Source of the DNA: Streptomyces sp. NBC_00249
GTDB taxonomy: Bacteria > Actinomycetota > Actinomycetes > Streptomycetales > Streptomycetaceae
Length of the DNA: 64,000 bases
Assembly (NCBI RefSeq): GCF_026342355.1
Contig: NZ_JAPEMV010000002.1
Coordinates: 496,001 to 560,000 of the forward strand
Direction: 5' to 3'
The notes under the pieces were generated by a model. The model had not been told where the DNA came from, did not search any database, and saw only the letters and a program-made list of their open reading frames with translations. The position numbers and the translations under genes are program-made. This document shows, in pieces, positions 26,520-34,755 of this stretch (its first letter is position 1; each line of letters begins with the position of its first letter).

Positions 26520-27722
26520 GTGGCAGCGGAGATCGTCAACCCTCGCAGTGACAGTGCGACGGACAACAACCCCGATGCGGTGTTCGCGCTGCACCGGGGC
26601 GGCAAGATGGCCATCGTGGCCACGGTGCCGGTGAACGACAAGGACGACCTGTCCCTGGCGTACACCCCCGGCGTGGCGAAGGTGTGCACCGCCATCGCCG
26701 AGCAGCCCGAGCTCGTGAACGAGTACACCTGGAAGTCGAACGTGGTCGCCGTCGTCACCGACGGTACGGCCGTGCTCGGACTCGGTGACATCGGTCCCGA
26801 GGCCTCCCTCCCCGTGATGGAGGGCAAGGCGATTCTTTTCAAGCAGTTCGGCGGCGTGGACGCGGTTCCGATCGCGCTCGCGACCAAGGACACGGACGAG
26901 ATCATCGAGACGGTGATCCGTCTCGCGCCGTCCTTCGGCGGGGTCAACCTGGAGGACATCTCCGCGCCCCGCTGCTTCGAGATCGAGCGCCGCCTCCAGG
27001 AGGCGCTGGACATCCCGATCTTCCACGACGACCAGCACGGCACCGCCATCGTGACGCTGGCCGCCCTGCGCAACGCCGCGAAGCTCACCGGCCGCACCCT
27101 GGCCGACCTGCGCGCCGTGATCTCGGGCGCCGGTGCCGCGGGCATCGCCATCGCCAAGATCCTCGTGGACGCGGGCATCGGCGACGTGTGCGTCACCGAC
27201 CGCAAGGGCGTCGTCTCGGCGGACCGCTCCGACCTGACGGACGTCAAGGCGGAGATCGCGGGCCTGACCAACAAGACGGGCCAGACCGGCACGCTGGAGC
27301 AGGCCCTCGTGGGCGCGGACGTCTTCATCGGCGTCTCCGGCGGTACGGTTCCCGAGGCCGCGGTGGCGACGATGGCGAAGGACTGCTTCGTCTTCGCCAT
27401 GGCCAACCCGAACCCGGAGGTCCACCCGGACGTCGCGCACAAGTACGCGGCGGTCGTGGCCACGGGCCGCTCGGACTTCCCGAACCAGATCAACAACGTG
27501 CTGGCGTTCCCGGGCATCTTCGCGGGTGCCCTGAAGGTCCGCGCGACCCGGATCACCGAGGGCATGAAGATCGCCGCCGCCGACGCCATCGCCGGCGTCG
27601 TGGGTGACGAGCTCGCCGCCGACTACGTGATCCCGTCGCCGTTCGACGAGCGCGTCGCCACGGCGGTCACCGCCGCGGTCGCCGCGGCCGCGAAGGCCGA
27701 CGGCGTGGCCCGCCTGGCCTGA
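26520..27722 (+). CDS. Malic enzyme
   Basis: 400 residues from GTG 26520. Oxidative decarboxylation of malate to pyruvate. The malic domain has SLAYTPGVAKVC and KAILFKQFGGVDAVP; the metal site is IFHDDQHGTAIV; the Rossmann motif is VISGAGAAGIAIAKIL; FAMANPNPEVHPD follows. It is the short bacterial type of about 400 residues. The gene is in the genomic position of the S. coelicolor enzyme reported, from memory, as NADP-dependent; cofactor is not certain from sequence. A terminator lies 27 nt downstream. Confidence 0.95.
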   Translation: MAAEIVNPRSDSATDNNPDAVFALHRGGKMAIVATVPVNDKDDLSLAYTPGVAKVCTAIAEQPELVNEYTWKSNVVAVVTDGTAVLGLGDIGPEASLPVMEGKAILFKQFGGVDAVPIALATKDTDEIIETVIRLAPSFGGVNLEDISAPRCFEIERRLQEALDIPIFHDDQHGTAIVTLAALRNAAKLTGRTLADLRAVISGAGAAGIAIAKILVDAGIGDVCVTDRKGVVSADRSDLTDVKAEIAGLTNKTGQTGTLEQALVGADVFIGVSGGTVPEAAVATMAKDCFVFAMANPNPEVHPDVAHKYAAVVATGRSDFPNQINNVLAFPGIFAGALKVRATRITEGMKIAAADAIAGVVGDELAADYVIPSPFDERVATAVTAAVAAAAKADGVARLA

Positions 27723-27748
27723 CGGCTGCGCTGAGCTGTGCGGAGAGT

Positions 27749-27776
27749 GGCCCGGCAGGAGCAATCCGGCCGGGCC
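27749..27776 (+). terminator. Terminator of malic enzyme gene
   Basis: 8-bp stem GGCCCGGC/GCCGGGCC with a 12-nt loop, followed by TCTTCG, 27 nt after the stop. Confidence 0.7.
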
Positions 27777-27794
27777 TCTTCGCGTCCGCGCCCC

Positions 27795-27851
27795 GATTCA
27801 GCCTCGCCGGCGATTGAGGCGCGGGGTCTGGGGCAGAGCCCCAGGAGCCCC
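27795..27851 (+). repeat. Dispersed intergenic Streptomyces repeat, copy 1
   Basis: Block containing GCCTCGCCGGCGATTGAGGC followed by GCGGGGTCTGGGGCAGAGCC. The second half is itself a hairpin (TGGGGC-AGA-GCCCCA). The same block occurs inverted at 41682-41731 and again at 51251-51301, always 3' of a gene. Confidence 0.8.
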
Positions 27852-27919
27852 GCGAGGGCCGGGCCGTTCACCCCCGGCCAGGGGTGGAAACCCTGCCTAC
27901 CGAGCGGTAGCGTCGCGGC

Positions 27920-28882
27920 ATGTTCGCTGCCTACGCCGCCCGAATCGACCGAGACCAGCCGCTGAACGGCCTAGTGCTGGGCGACCGCCCGGCGCCCGTG
28001 GCCCGCCCCGGCTGGGTGACCGTCAACGTCCGAGCCGCCTCCCTCAACCACCACGACCTGTGGTCGCTGCGCGGGGTGGGCCTCGGCGAGGACAAACTCC
28101 CCATGATCCTCGGCTGCGACGCCGCCGGGACCGACCAGGACGGCAACGAGGTCGTCCTGCACTCCGTGATCGGCCAGAGCGGCCACGGCGTCGGGCCCGA
28201 CGAGCCCCGCTCGATCCTGACCGAGCGCTACCAGGGCACCTTCGCCGAGCAGGTGACCGTCCCCGCCTGGAACGTGCTGCGCAAGCCCGCCGAGCTGTCC
28301 TTCGAGGAGGCCGCCTGCCTGCCGACGGCCTGGCTCACCGCCTACCGGATGCTGTTCACCAACGCCGGGGTGCGCCCCGGGGACTCGGTGCTCGTACAGG
28401 GCGCGGGCGGCGGGGTCGCCACCGCCGCGATCGTCCTGGGCAAGGCGGCGGGCCTGCGGGTCTTCGCCACGAGCCGTGACGAGGCCAAGCGCAAGCGGGC
28501 CGTCGAGCTGGGCGCGCTGGAGGCGTACGAGCCGGGCGCGCGGCTGCCGCAGCGGGTGGACGCCGTCATCGAGACGGTGGGCGCGGCCACCTGGTCGCAC
28601 TCGGTGAAGTCCCTGCGGCCGGGCGGGACCCTGGTCATCTCGGGGGCGACGAGCGGCGACCGGCCGGCGCACGCCGAGCTGACCCGGATCTTCTTCCTGG
28701 AGCTGAAGGTGGTCGGCTCCACCATGGGCTCGAAGGACGAGCTGGAGGCCCTCCTCGCCTTCTGCGCGGCCACCGGGGTCCGGCCCGTGATCGACGAGGT
28801 GCTGCCGCTGGACCGGGCGCGCGAGGGCTTCGAGAAGCTCCAGTCCGGAGACCTGTTCGGCAAGGTCGTCCTCACCGTCTGA
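27920..28882 (+). CDS. Zinc-binding-dehydrogenase-family (quinone oxidoreductase-like) protein
   Basis: 320 residues, medium-chain dehydrogenase/reductase fold. GroES-like N-domain with VNVRAASLNHHDLWSLRGVG and LGCDAAG. Nucleotide-binding domain with LVQGAGGGVATAAIVLGKA and the strand VFATSRDEAKRKRAVELGA; the Arg/Lys after the second strand favours NADPH. The zinc ligands of alcohol dehydrogenases are not present, so a reductase is likely. Substrate unknown. Ends 59 nt before the promoter-operator of the next operon. Confidence 0.9.
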   Translation: MFAAYAARIDRDQPLNGLVLGDRPAPVARPGWVTVNVRAASLNHHDLWSLRGVGLGEDKLPMILGCDAAGTDQDGNEVVLHSVIGQSGHGVGPDEPRSILTERYQGTFAEQVTVPAWNVLRKPAELSFEEAACLPTAWLTAYRMLFTNAGVRPGDSVLVQGAGGGVATAAIVLGKAAGLRVFATSRDEAKRKRAVELGALEAYEPGARLPQRVDAVIETVGAATWSHSVKSLRPGGTLVISGATSGDRPAHAELTRIFFLELKVVGSTMGSKDELEALLAFCAATGVRPVIDEVLPLDRAREGFEKLQSGDLFGKVVLTV

Positions 28883-28893
28883 GCACACCCGCT

Positions 28894-28941
28894 TGTCAAT
28901 CCGGGTTGACACCCCTCCCGCGTCAACCTAGATTGACACGC
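28894..28941 (+). promoter_or_regulatory. Promoter with two TGTCAA-n6-TTGACA operators, leaderless
   Basis: -35 TTGACA (28906-28911), 17-bp spacer, -10 TAGATT (28929-28934), then 7 nt to ATG 28942, so the mRNA probably starts at or next to the start codon; no ribosome site is present. Two inverted repeats overlay it: TGTCAA-n6-TTGACA at 28894-28911 and GTCAA-n6-TTGAC at 28922-28937, centres 27 bp apart. The first covers the -35, the second the -10. Confidence 0.75.
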
Positions 28942-29151
28942 ATGACCGAAGCCACCGATCTCGCCGCACAGGCCGGAGACCAGGACCCTCGCGTGGGCCT
29001 GCGTTCCGTCGCCGCCCTCCGGCGGCTGCTGGAGCAGCTGGAGGCCGTACAGGTACGCAGTGCCCGCGCGCAGGGCTGGTCCTGGCAGGAGATCGCGGCC
29101 GAGCTGGGCGTCAGCCGGCAGGCCGTGCACAAGAAGTACGGGAGGCTCTGA
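28942..29151 (+). CDS. Small helix-turn-helix regulator
   Basis: 69 residues. An amphipathic N-terminal half (VAALRRLLEQLEAVQVRSAR) is followed by a textbook HTH, GWSWQEIAAELGVSRQAVHK. Its ATG follows the -10 box by 7 nt, giving a likely leaderless transcript. It overlaps the Clp-N gene by one base. The two inverted repeats over its own promoter suggest autorepression, possibly relieved by unfolded protein through its partner. Confidence 0.88.
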   Translation: MTEATDLAAQAGDQDPRVGLRSVAALRRLLEQLEAVQVRSARAQGWSWQEIAAELGVSRQAVHKKYGRL

Positions 29152-29717
29152 TGTTCGAACGCTTCACCCGCGAAGCCCGCGCCACGGTGACGGGCGCGGC
29201 TGCCGAGGCCCGGCGGACCGGCGCCACCACCGTCGCCGAGGAGCACCTGCTGCTCTCGCTGCTGGCCCTCGACGCCCTGGACCCCCTCGGCGTCGACCGG
29301 ACGGCGGTGGCCGCGGACCTCGAGGCGACCCGCCGCCGGGGCGGGATGTCCCGGGCCGACGAGGAGGCCCTCGCCGGCCTCGGGATCGACCTCGGCGAGA
29401 TCGTCGCGCGGGTCGAGGAGACCCACGGCGCGGGCGCCCTGTCCGCCCCGGAGCCCCGGCGCCGGACCCTGGGCGGCTCGCTGCGCTCGGCGCTCGGCCG
29501 GCCGGACCCGGACCCGGACCAGCGGCACGTCCCGTTCTCCCCGGGTGCGAAGAAGGTCCTGGAGCAGGCCCTGCGCATCTCGCTCGGCCGCAAGGACCGG
29601 AACATCTCCACCCTGCACCTGCTGCTGGCCCTGCTGTCCCGGCCGGGCACGGTCTCCGAGGTCCTCGCGGACCACGGGGTCACGTACGCGACGGCCGAGA
29701 CGGGCCTCGCGGCCTGA
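29151..29717 (+). CDS. Clp N-terminal (Clp_N) domain protein without ATPase
   Basis: 188 residues, two Clp_N repeats: FERFTREARATVTGAAAEAR with EEHLLLSLLAL, and PFSPGAKKVLEQALRISLG with LHLLLALLS. ClpC/ClpB use this domain for adaptor and client binding; here no AAA module follows, so the protein is an isolated adaptor-like form. It is translationally coupled to the HTH regulator (TGATG), a pairing that suggests it modulates that regulator or hands it to ClpCP. Ends 12 nt before the convergent PadR gene. Confidence 0.9.
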   Translation: MFERFTREARATVTGAAAEARRTGATTVAEEHLLLSLLALDALDPLGVDRTAVAADLEATRRRGGMSRADEEALAGLGIDLGEIVARVEETHGAGALSAPEPRRRTLGGSLRSALGRPDPDPDQRHVPFSPGAKKVLEQALRISLGRKDRNISTLHLLLALLSRPGTVSEVLADHGVTYATAETGLAA

Positions 29718-29728
29718 GCTCCCCCGGG

Positions 29729-30628
29729 CTAGGCCCCCGGCCGCAGTCCCGCCTCGATGCGGGCGGCGGCCGCCGCCAGGTGGGCGCGGGCCTCGGCCAG
29801 CTGGGCCGGGGTCACGCCGTGGTCGCGGGCCGCGTCGCGGACGTCGTCCCGGAAGCGGTCGAGCAGCCGGTCCAGGTCCCGCGCCGGGTCGGCGGAGGGC
29901 GCCAGGTCCTCGGCCCATGCCGAGCCCGAGGGTCCCGGGGCGCTCGGCGCGTCGGCGGCGCCGGGAGCGGTGGCCGCGCCGCCCCCGCCCAGCCAGGCGC
30001 CGGCCAGGCTGCCGAGGACCCCGCCCGACTTGGTGAACTGCTCCTGGAGCTGGGCCGCGATGCGCTGGACCTCCTCGCGGGCCCGTTCCTGGGCCTCCTT
30101 GGCCTGGCGGCGGGCCTGCTGGGCCTCCTCGCGGGCCCGGCGGCTCTCGTCCTTCGCCCGGCGCGCCTGTTCCTTCCACTCCTGCCTGGCCTTGCGGAAC
30201 TCCTCCTTGGTCGCCTTCCAGGCGTCCTCCTCGAAGGGGGTGGCCGTCGCGGAGGCCGCGGCCCGCATCTCGCGGCGCAGGTCCCCGGCCGCGCCCCGGA
30301 CGTCGTCGCGGATCTCGGCGGCCAGCTCGGAGACCGAATCGCGGATCTCCAGCTCCAGGTCGGCCAGTTCACCGCCGCGGTCGGCCAGTTCGGACCGGCC
30401 CGCGTCGGTGATCGAGTACACCTTGCGCCCGCCTTCGGTGGCGTACGTGACGAGCCCCTCGGCCTCCAGCTTGGCGAGCCGGGGGTACACGGTGCCCGCG
30501 GAGGGCGCGTAGAGGCCCTGGAAACGCTCCTCCAGGAGGCGGATCACCTCGTAGCCGTGGCGCGGCGCCTCGTCCAGCAGCTTGAGGAGGTAGAGGCGGA
30601 GGCGGCCGTGGGCGAAGACGGGCGGCAT
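29729..30628 (-). CDS. PadR family transcriptional regulator with long coiled-coil C-terminus
   Basis: 299 residues. The winged-helix N-domain is clear: LRLYLLKLLDEAPRHGYEVI and PSAGTVYPRLAKLEAEGLV with YSITDAGR. Residues about 115-205 are a highly charged R/E/A/Q coiled coil (AQQARRQAKEAQERAREE), much longer than the usual PadR effector domain, then a Gly/Ala-rich linker and a final helical part. Lies one base after the DUF4097 gene and is cotranscribed with it. Likely represses this operon through the ATATCGCG elements upstream of DUF4097. Confidence 0.92.
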   Translation of the reverse strand: MPPVFAHGRLRLYLLKLLDEAPRHGYEVIRLLEERFQGLYAPSAGTVYPRLAKLEAEGLVTYATEGGRKVYSITDAGRSELADRGGELADLELEIRDSVSELAAEIRDDVRGAAGDLRREMRAAASATATPFEEDAWKATKEEFRKARQEWKEQARRAKDESRRAREEAQQARRQAKEAQERAREEVQRIAAQLQEQFTKSGGVLGSLAGAWLGGGGAATAPGAADAPSAPGPSGSAWAEDLAPSADPARDLDRLLDRFRDDVRDAARDHGVTPAQLAEARAHLAAAAARIEAGLRPGA

Positions 30629-30629
30629 G

Positions 30630-31559
30630 TCAGAGCACCTTCTTGTCGAGCTGGAGCGGGGCGGCGGCCGGGGCGTCGGCGTCGGCCTGGGGGCGGCGCA
30701 GGAGGGCGATGGCCCCGGAGACCGTGGTGGCCCGCAGGGTGCCGGCGCCGGTGCCGAGGGTGCCGGTGATCCGCTTGGCGCCCAGCTGGCCGGAGACGCG
30801 CAGGTCCTCGAAGCCGTTGGAGACGCTGCCGGTGGCGGTGTTGGCCTCGACCTTCGCGTCGGCGGGGTGCGGGAGGCGGATCGCGACCTGCCCGGAGACC
30901 GAGTTGAGGACGATGTCCACCGGCGCGGGCGCCTGCGGGTCGGGGGCGAGGTCGATGAGCATGTCCCCGCTGACCGAGTCGGCCCGTACGCTGCCGCCCG
31001 AGCCGTCGACGACCGTCAGACCGCCGGAGACGGAGTGGAAACCGAACTCACCGGTGACGGACTGGGCCTCGACGCTGCCGGAGACGGTGTGCGCCTTCGT
31101 CCGGCCGGAGAGCCCGACGAGGGTGGCGTCGCCCGAGACGCCGTTGACGTCGGTGCCGCCGGAGATGCCGGAGACGAAGGCGGTGGCGCCGACGGCGGCC
31201 AGCTGGACGCGGGTGGCGGCCGGGACGGTGAGGGTGACGCTCGCGCTGCGCTCCCAGGCCTTGCGGCCGCCCTCGGAGGCGCCGGACCAGGCCTTCCAGG
31301 GCTTGCCCTCGAACCACTTCTTGAAGCCCTGGGAGCCGTTCCAGGGCAGGTCCTCGTAGGACAGGGTGAGGACGCCGTCCTCCTGGACCACGTGCAGCGG
31401 GGGGCCGTCGACCTCGGCGACCTCCAGGCGGGCCGGGCCGTCCTCCGCCGCGACCACGTTGACGGTGCCGCCGACGATGCGGACGCGCAGGTCGGTCACC
31501 GGGTGCTCGAAGGTGAGCTTCTGCGGTGCGGCGACGGACCACGTCATCTGCTCTGCCAT
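30630..31559 (-). CDS. DUF4097 family beta-strand repeat protein
   Basis: 309 residues from ATG 31559 with GAGGAGG upstream. Repeating SG-x-V/D strands (VNGVSGDATLVGLSG, AHTVSGSVEAQSVTGEF) predict a single-stranded beta-solenoid. No signal peptide or membrane segment, so it is probably cytosolic. Function unknown; the family often pairs with PadR regulators, as here. Head of the operon; its promoter carries the ATATCGCG direct repeat. Confidence 0.92.
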   Translation of the reverse strand: MAEQMTWSVAAPQKLTFEHPVTDLRVRIVGGTVNVVAAEDGPARLEVAEVDGPPLHVVQEDGVLTLSYEDLPWNGSQGFKKWFEGKPWKAWSGASEGGRKAWERSASVTLTVPAATRVQLAAVGATAFVSGISGGTDVNGVSGDATLVGLSGRTKAHTVSGSVEAQSVTGEFGFHSVSGGLTVVDGSGGSVRADSVSGDMLIDLAPDPQAPAPVDIVLNSVSGQVAIRLPHPADAKVEANTATGSVSNGFEDLRVSGQLGAKRITGTLGTGAGTLRATTVSGAIALLRRPQADADAPAAAPLQLDKKVL

Positions 31560-31594
31560 GGTGCTGCTCCTCCTCGTGGGCTGACGCACGCAAC

Positions 31595-31628
31595 ATATCG
31601 CGTCTTCTTCAGAACACGATATATCGCG
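31595..31628 (-). promoter_or_regulatory. Probable PadR operator
   Basis: Direct repeat ATATCGCG at 31595-31602 and 31621-31628, 26 bp apart. The second overlaps a perfect palindrome CGATATATCG (31617-31626), and ATATCG/CGATAT also forms an inverted repeat with a 16-bp spacer. It lies 36-69 bp upstream of the DUF4097 start. AT-rich islands like this stand out in GC-rich DNA and match the ATAT/CG style of PadR sites. Confidence 0.6.
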
Positions 31629-31689
31629 GTCGGAGGAAGTCAAGCAGCTCCGCCGATATCCGAAAATCCTCCTTTTGGGGCGATTCACC

Positions 31690-31880
31690 TGGGCGCGTGG
31701 CTGACCCCGGGCGAGCCGGCCGACCGGCTCCGGGAGGCGGCCCGAGCGGCCCCGCGCGCGGAGACGGTGGAGTGGTCCGGGTGGCGCGACGCGGTACGGG
31801 CCGAGCCGGGCGTGGTGGAGGAGGGCCCGTTCGGCCCCTGGGTGCGCGGCCCGAAGGCCCGGCGGCCGGGGCCCTCCTGA
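31690..31880 (+). pseudogene. Possible remnant of a coding sequence
   Basis: Plus-strand frame ending at 31880 reads LTPGEPADRLREAAR, RAETVEWSGWRDAV and EEGPFGPWVRGPKARRPG with G/C at nearly every third position, as in real genes. It has no convincing start; upstream is the AT-rich PadR promoter. Just past the stop another frame continues with coding-like ALLTADGALPLAYDRARARG to about 31965. This looks like the 3' end of a gene broken by truncation and a frameshift, but it may be chance. The rest of the 31560-31974 gap holds the PadR promoter only. Confidence 0.25.
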
Positions 31881-31974
31881 CGGCCGACGGCGCCCTGCCC
31901 CTGGCCTACGACCGGGCCCGCGCCCGGGGCCGGCCCGTCCGGGCCGTCGCGCGGCGGGGCCTCGGGAAGCGCTC

Positions 31975-32907
31975 TCAGGCCGCCAGGAGCGGGCTCGCGT
32001 GGTGGTGGAGCCAGGCCCGGTAGGGCGGGGTGCCCAGGGCGGCTTCGCGGTAGGCCGCGCGGAGGTCCTCGTAGACCTCCGCGTGCGCGCCCGGGCGGGT
32101 CGCCAGCAGGAGCCGGACGGCGAGGGGGTCGCCCGACAGCGGCCGGATCGCCATGTCCTCGCGGGGCCCGGAGGTGGGCTGGCAGGGGGCCACCGCCTCG
32201 CCGGAGACGATCAGCGAGGTGGCGGTGTGGTAGTCGGCGTGCAGGACGGGCGGGTCGAGTCCGGCGCCGGCGAAGACCCGCCGCAGGCCGTCCCACTCGC
32301 CGTCGACCGAGGGGTCCACCGTCCAGCGGTCCCCGGCCAGGTCCTGTAACTCCACGACCGGCGAACGCGCGGCCGGATGGTCGCGCGCCATGGAGACGAA
32401 CTGCGGTTCGCGCTCCATCAGCACCCGCAGCTGCAGCCCCTCGGGCACCCGCAGCGGGCTGCCCTCCACCTCGTGCACGAAGGCCACGTCGAGCGCTCCG
32501 GCGGCCACCATCCGCAGCAGGGCGTTGGCCGACACGTCCACCACCAGCGAGGTCTCCGTCTCCGGGGCCCGCCGGTGCAGCCGCCGCAGCCAGCCCGGCA
32601 GGGCCCGGCTGGCGGTGGAGCCGATCCGCAGCCTCGGCCCGCGGGCGGCCGCGCGGGCCTCGGCGACCAGTGCCGCCATCTCGGCGAGCAGCGGCCGGGC
32701 CCGGCCGAGCACCGTACGCCCGAAGGGGGTCGGGCGGCAGCCGGTGCGTTCGCGCAGGAACAGCTCACCGTCCAGGGCCCGTTCGATGCGGCGCAGCTGG
32801 GTCGTCAGGGAGGGCTGGCTCACGCCGAGTTGCCGCGCCGCCTTGTGCAGGCTGCCGGCGTCGGCGATGGCGCACAGCGCGCGCAGGTGCCTCACCTCGA
32901 GCTCCAT
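31975..32907 (-). CDS. LysR family transcriptional regulator, probable activator of snpA
   Basis: 310 residues. N-terminal HTH: LRALCAIADAGSLHKAARQL then GVSQPSLTTQLRRIERALDG. The effector domain starts about residue 93 (RLRIGSTASRALPGWLRRLH). Divergent from the snapalysin gene with a 224-bp gap; in characterised Streptomyces loci the LysR protein next to snpA/mprA activates the protease gene. A palindrome with the T-n11-A LysR pattern lies in the gap. Confidence 0.93.
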   Translation of the reverse strand: MELEVRHLRALCAIADAGSLHKAARQLGVSQPSLTTQLRRIERALDGELFLRERTGCRPTPFGRTVLGRARPLLAEMAALVAEARAAARGPRLRIGSTASRALPGWLRRLHRRAPETETSLVVDVSANALLRMVAAGALDVAFVHEVEGSPLRVPEGLQLRVLMEREPQFVSMARDHPAARSPVVELQDLAGDRWTVDPSVDGEWDGLRRVFAGAGLDPPVLHADYHTATSLIVSGEAVAPCQPTSGPREDMAIRPLSGDPLAVRLLLATRPGAHAEVYEDLRAAYREAALGTPPYRAWLHHHASPLLAA

Positions 32908-33012
32908 GCCCTGAGGGTAGGTCGGTTGCGGTGGACCGCACCAGTCGCCGATAGCCCCCCGAATCCCGCCATTCTCACGCTAGTTGACCAAGGTAAATCT
33001 CTCCGAAACCCA

Positions 33013-33033
33013 CCGATAGGGCGGTGTTATCGG
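33013..33033 (+). promoter_or_regulatory. LysR-type operator in the snpA promoter region
   Basis: CCGATA (33013-33018), 9 bp, TATCGG (33028-33033). It contains T-n11-A exactly (T33017, A33029). The half-site CCGATA recurs at 32948-32953, 65 bp (about six helical turns) upstream. The palindrome is about 100 bp before the snpA start. Confidence 0.65.
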
Positions 33034-33131
33034 GCTCTGACATCATCCCCGCGGCCCGTCGGCTCCCGCAGACTCCGGTACCGGACGACCCATCCACCCC
33101 CCACCGCACCGGATGAGTAGGAGCCCCCCAC

Positions 33132-33791
33132 ATGAGCCCCTCCCGTAAGCCCGTACTCGCTGCCCTCGTCGGCCTGGGCATCGCCGCCGCCCTCGGCGGC
33201 GTGGTCCCCACGGCGAGCGCCGCCACCGCCCCGGCCTCCGGCCCGGCGAGCTACGCCGCGTACGAGGGTTCCCAGGAGAACCAGGCCGCCAACAAGGCCT
33301 TCTTCGAGGCCGTTCAGCGTTCGGTCGCCGAGCAGCGCGCGGCGAACCCCGCGATCCAGGTGGTCACCGTCACCTACAACACCCGCAACGCGCCCAGTTT
33401 CCGCAGCCAGATAGCCAGTTCCACGCAGATCTGGAACAGCTCGGTCTCCAACGTGAAGCTCCAGGAGGTGTCCTCCGGCGGGAACTTCTCCTACCGCGAG
33501 GGCAACGACTCGCGCGGCTCGTACGCGAGCACGGACGGCCACGGCCGGGGCTACATCTTCCTGGACTACCGGCAGAACCAGCAGTACAACTCCACCCGCG
33601 TGACGGCCCACGAGACGGGGCACGTGCTGGGTCTGCCGGACCACTACTCGGGCCCGTGCAGCGAGCTGATGTCGGGCGGCGGTCCGGGCACCTCGTGCAC
33701 CAACGCCTACCCGAACAGCACCGAGCGTTCGCGCGTGAACCAGCTGTGGGCCAACGGGCTGGTCGCCTCCGGCCTCGGTTCCAAGAGCTAG
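33132..33791 (+). CDS. snpA: Snapalysin family secreted zinc metalloprotease
   Basis: 219 residues. Sec signal peptide with cleavage expected after Ala30 (PTASA). A propeptide of about 45-50 residues follows. The catalytic HExxHxxGxxD is H160-E161-x-x-H164 ... D170 in [18 protein letters not shown], and Cys176/Cys189 probably form a disulfide. Snapalysins are small neutral extracellular proteases that cut at aromatic residues. GTAGGAG precedes the ATG. Controlled by the divergent LysR gene. Confidence 0.95.
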   Translation: MSPSRKPVLAALVGLGIAAALGGVVPTASAATAPASGPASYAAYEGSQENQAANKAFFEAVQRSVAEQRAANPAIQVVTVTYNTRNAPSFRSQIASSTQIWNSSVSNVKLQEVSSGGNFSYREGNDSRGSYASTDGHGRGYIFLDYRQNQQYNSTRVTAHETGHVLGLPDHYSGPCSELMSGGGPGTSCTNAYPNSTERSRVNQLWANGLVASGLGSKS

Positions 33792-33813
33792 CCTCCGTCA
33801 CCCTTCGCCGGAG

Positions 33814-34008
33814 TCACCCTCCGGGGGATCCGTACCGCGGGCATTCCGGGTTCCGGCAGGGACCCGGATGCCACTCCGGGACGAAGATCCCGAGGGACTT
33901 GCGCCTGCGGAGGACTGTCTCCACGGGGCTCCCGCAGGCTGGGCACGTCCGCTGCTCGTGCCCGGCCTGCGGAGCTACCGTCTCGTGCGCGTGCTGTTCA
34001 CCGGCCAT
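33814..34008 (-). CDS. Small zinc-ribbon-like protein
   Basis: 64 residues. Two Cys pairs, CPACG and CRNPEC, frame the basic stretch ETVLRRRKSLGIFVPEW, giving a probable four-Cys zinc site. Typical small conserved Streptomyces protein of unknown function. Convergent with snpA (22-bp gap) and 53 bp before the DHFR-like gene start side. Confidence 0.75.
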   Translation of the reverse strand: MAGEQHAHETVAPQAGHEQRTCPACGSPVETVLRRRKSLGIFVPEWHPGPCRNPECPRYGSPGG

Positions 34009-34061
34009 ACCTCCACGGTAGGCCGGTTTCGCGCATGTGGCGGGTCAGCGCGGGCCGGCGG

Positions 34062-34646
34062 TCAGCGCTTGACGTCGTAGGACGTGAATACCTGGCCGCC
34101 GCCGAGGACGGTGCAGCCCGTCAGCTCCAGCGGGCGCACCCCGAAGCCGGCGCGGGACATCGGCATGCCGGTCCCGACGACCACCGGGTAGGTCTTGACG
34201 ATGTACTCGTCGATCTCGTCCACCAGCTGGGCCGCGAGGTCGGCGCCGCCGCAGAGCCAGATGCCGAGCCCCTCGCGCGCCTTGAGCGCCCGCACCTCGG
34301 CCGCGACGTCCCCGGAGATCAGCCGGACCTGGGGGTCGGGCGATTCGGCGAGGGAGCGCGAGACGACGTACTGCTCGCGCATGTGGCCGTAGGGGCTGGT
34401 CAGGCCCGCCTTGAGGCCGGGCTCGTAGGTGCCGCGGCCCATGAGGACCGTGTCGAAGCGCCGGGGCGGCGCGTCCTCGATGCCGAAGTGGGTGCGGCCC
34501 GGGCCGGACATCGTCTCCGGGTACTCGGCCTTCAGGTGCTCGATGAACTCGGCGTCGAGGTACTGGTAGATGAAGTCCGCGTCTCCGTCGGGGGCTCCGA
34601 TGAACCCGTCGACGGTGGTCGCGATGAAGTACGTGAGCTTGCGCAA
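34062..34646 (-). CDS. Dihydrofolate reductase family (RibD C-terminal-like) protein
   Basis: 194 residues from TTG 34646, the start that gives the usual N-terminus RKLTYFIATTVDGFIG; GGAAGAG lies upstream and the longer frame is not family-like. NADPH-binding strands: DTVLMGRGTYEPGL and GIWLCGGADLAAQLVDEIDE. Family members reduce pteridine- or riboflavin-like substrates; the real substrate is unknown and a folate role is not implied. Confidence 0.88.
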   Translation of the reverse strand: MRKLTYFIATTVDGFIGAPDGDADFIYQYLDAEFIEHLKAEYPETMSGPGRTHFGIEDAPPRRFDTVLMGRGTYEPGLKAGLTSPYGHMREQYVVSRSLAESPDPQVRLISGDVAAEVRALKAREGLGIWLCGGADLAAQLVDEIDEYIVKTYPVVVGTGMPMSRAGFGVRPLELTGCTVLGGGQVFTSYDVKR

Positions 34647-34755
34647 GCGAGTCTCTTCCGTCAGGCAGTGCCGCCGCTCCGGGGCACGTCGATGAAAGTA
34701 CTTCACCTGAAGTACTTTGCCAAGCCCCTTCCGGCGATTTCCCCGGTCTTTCCCC

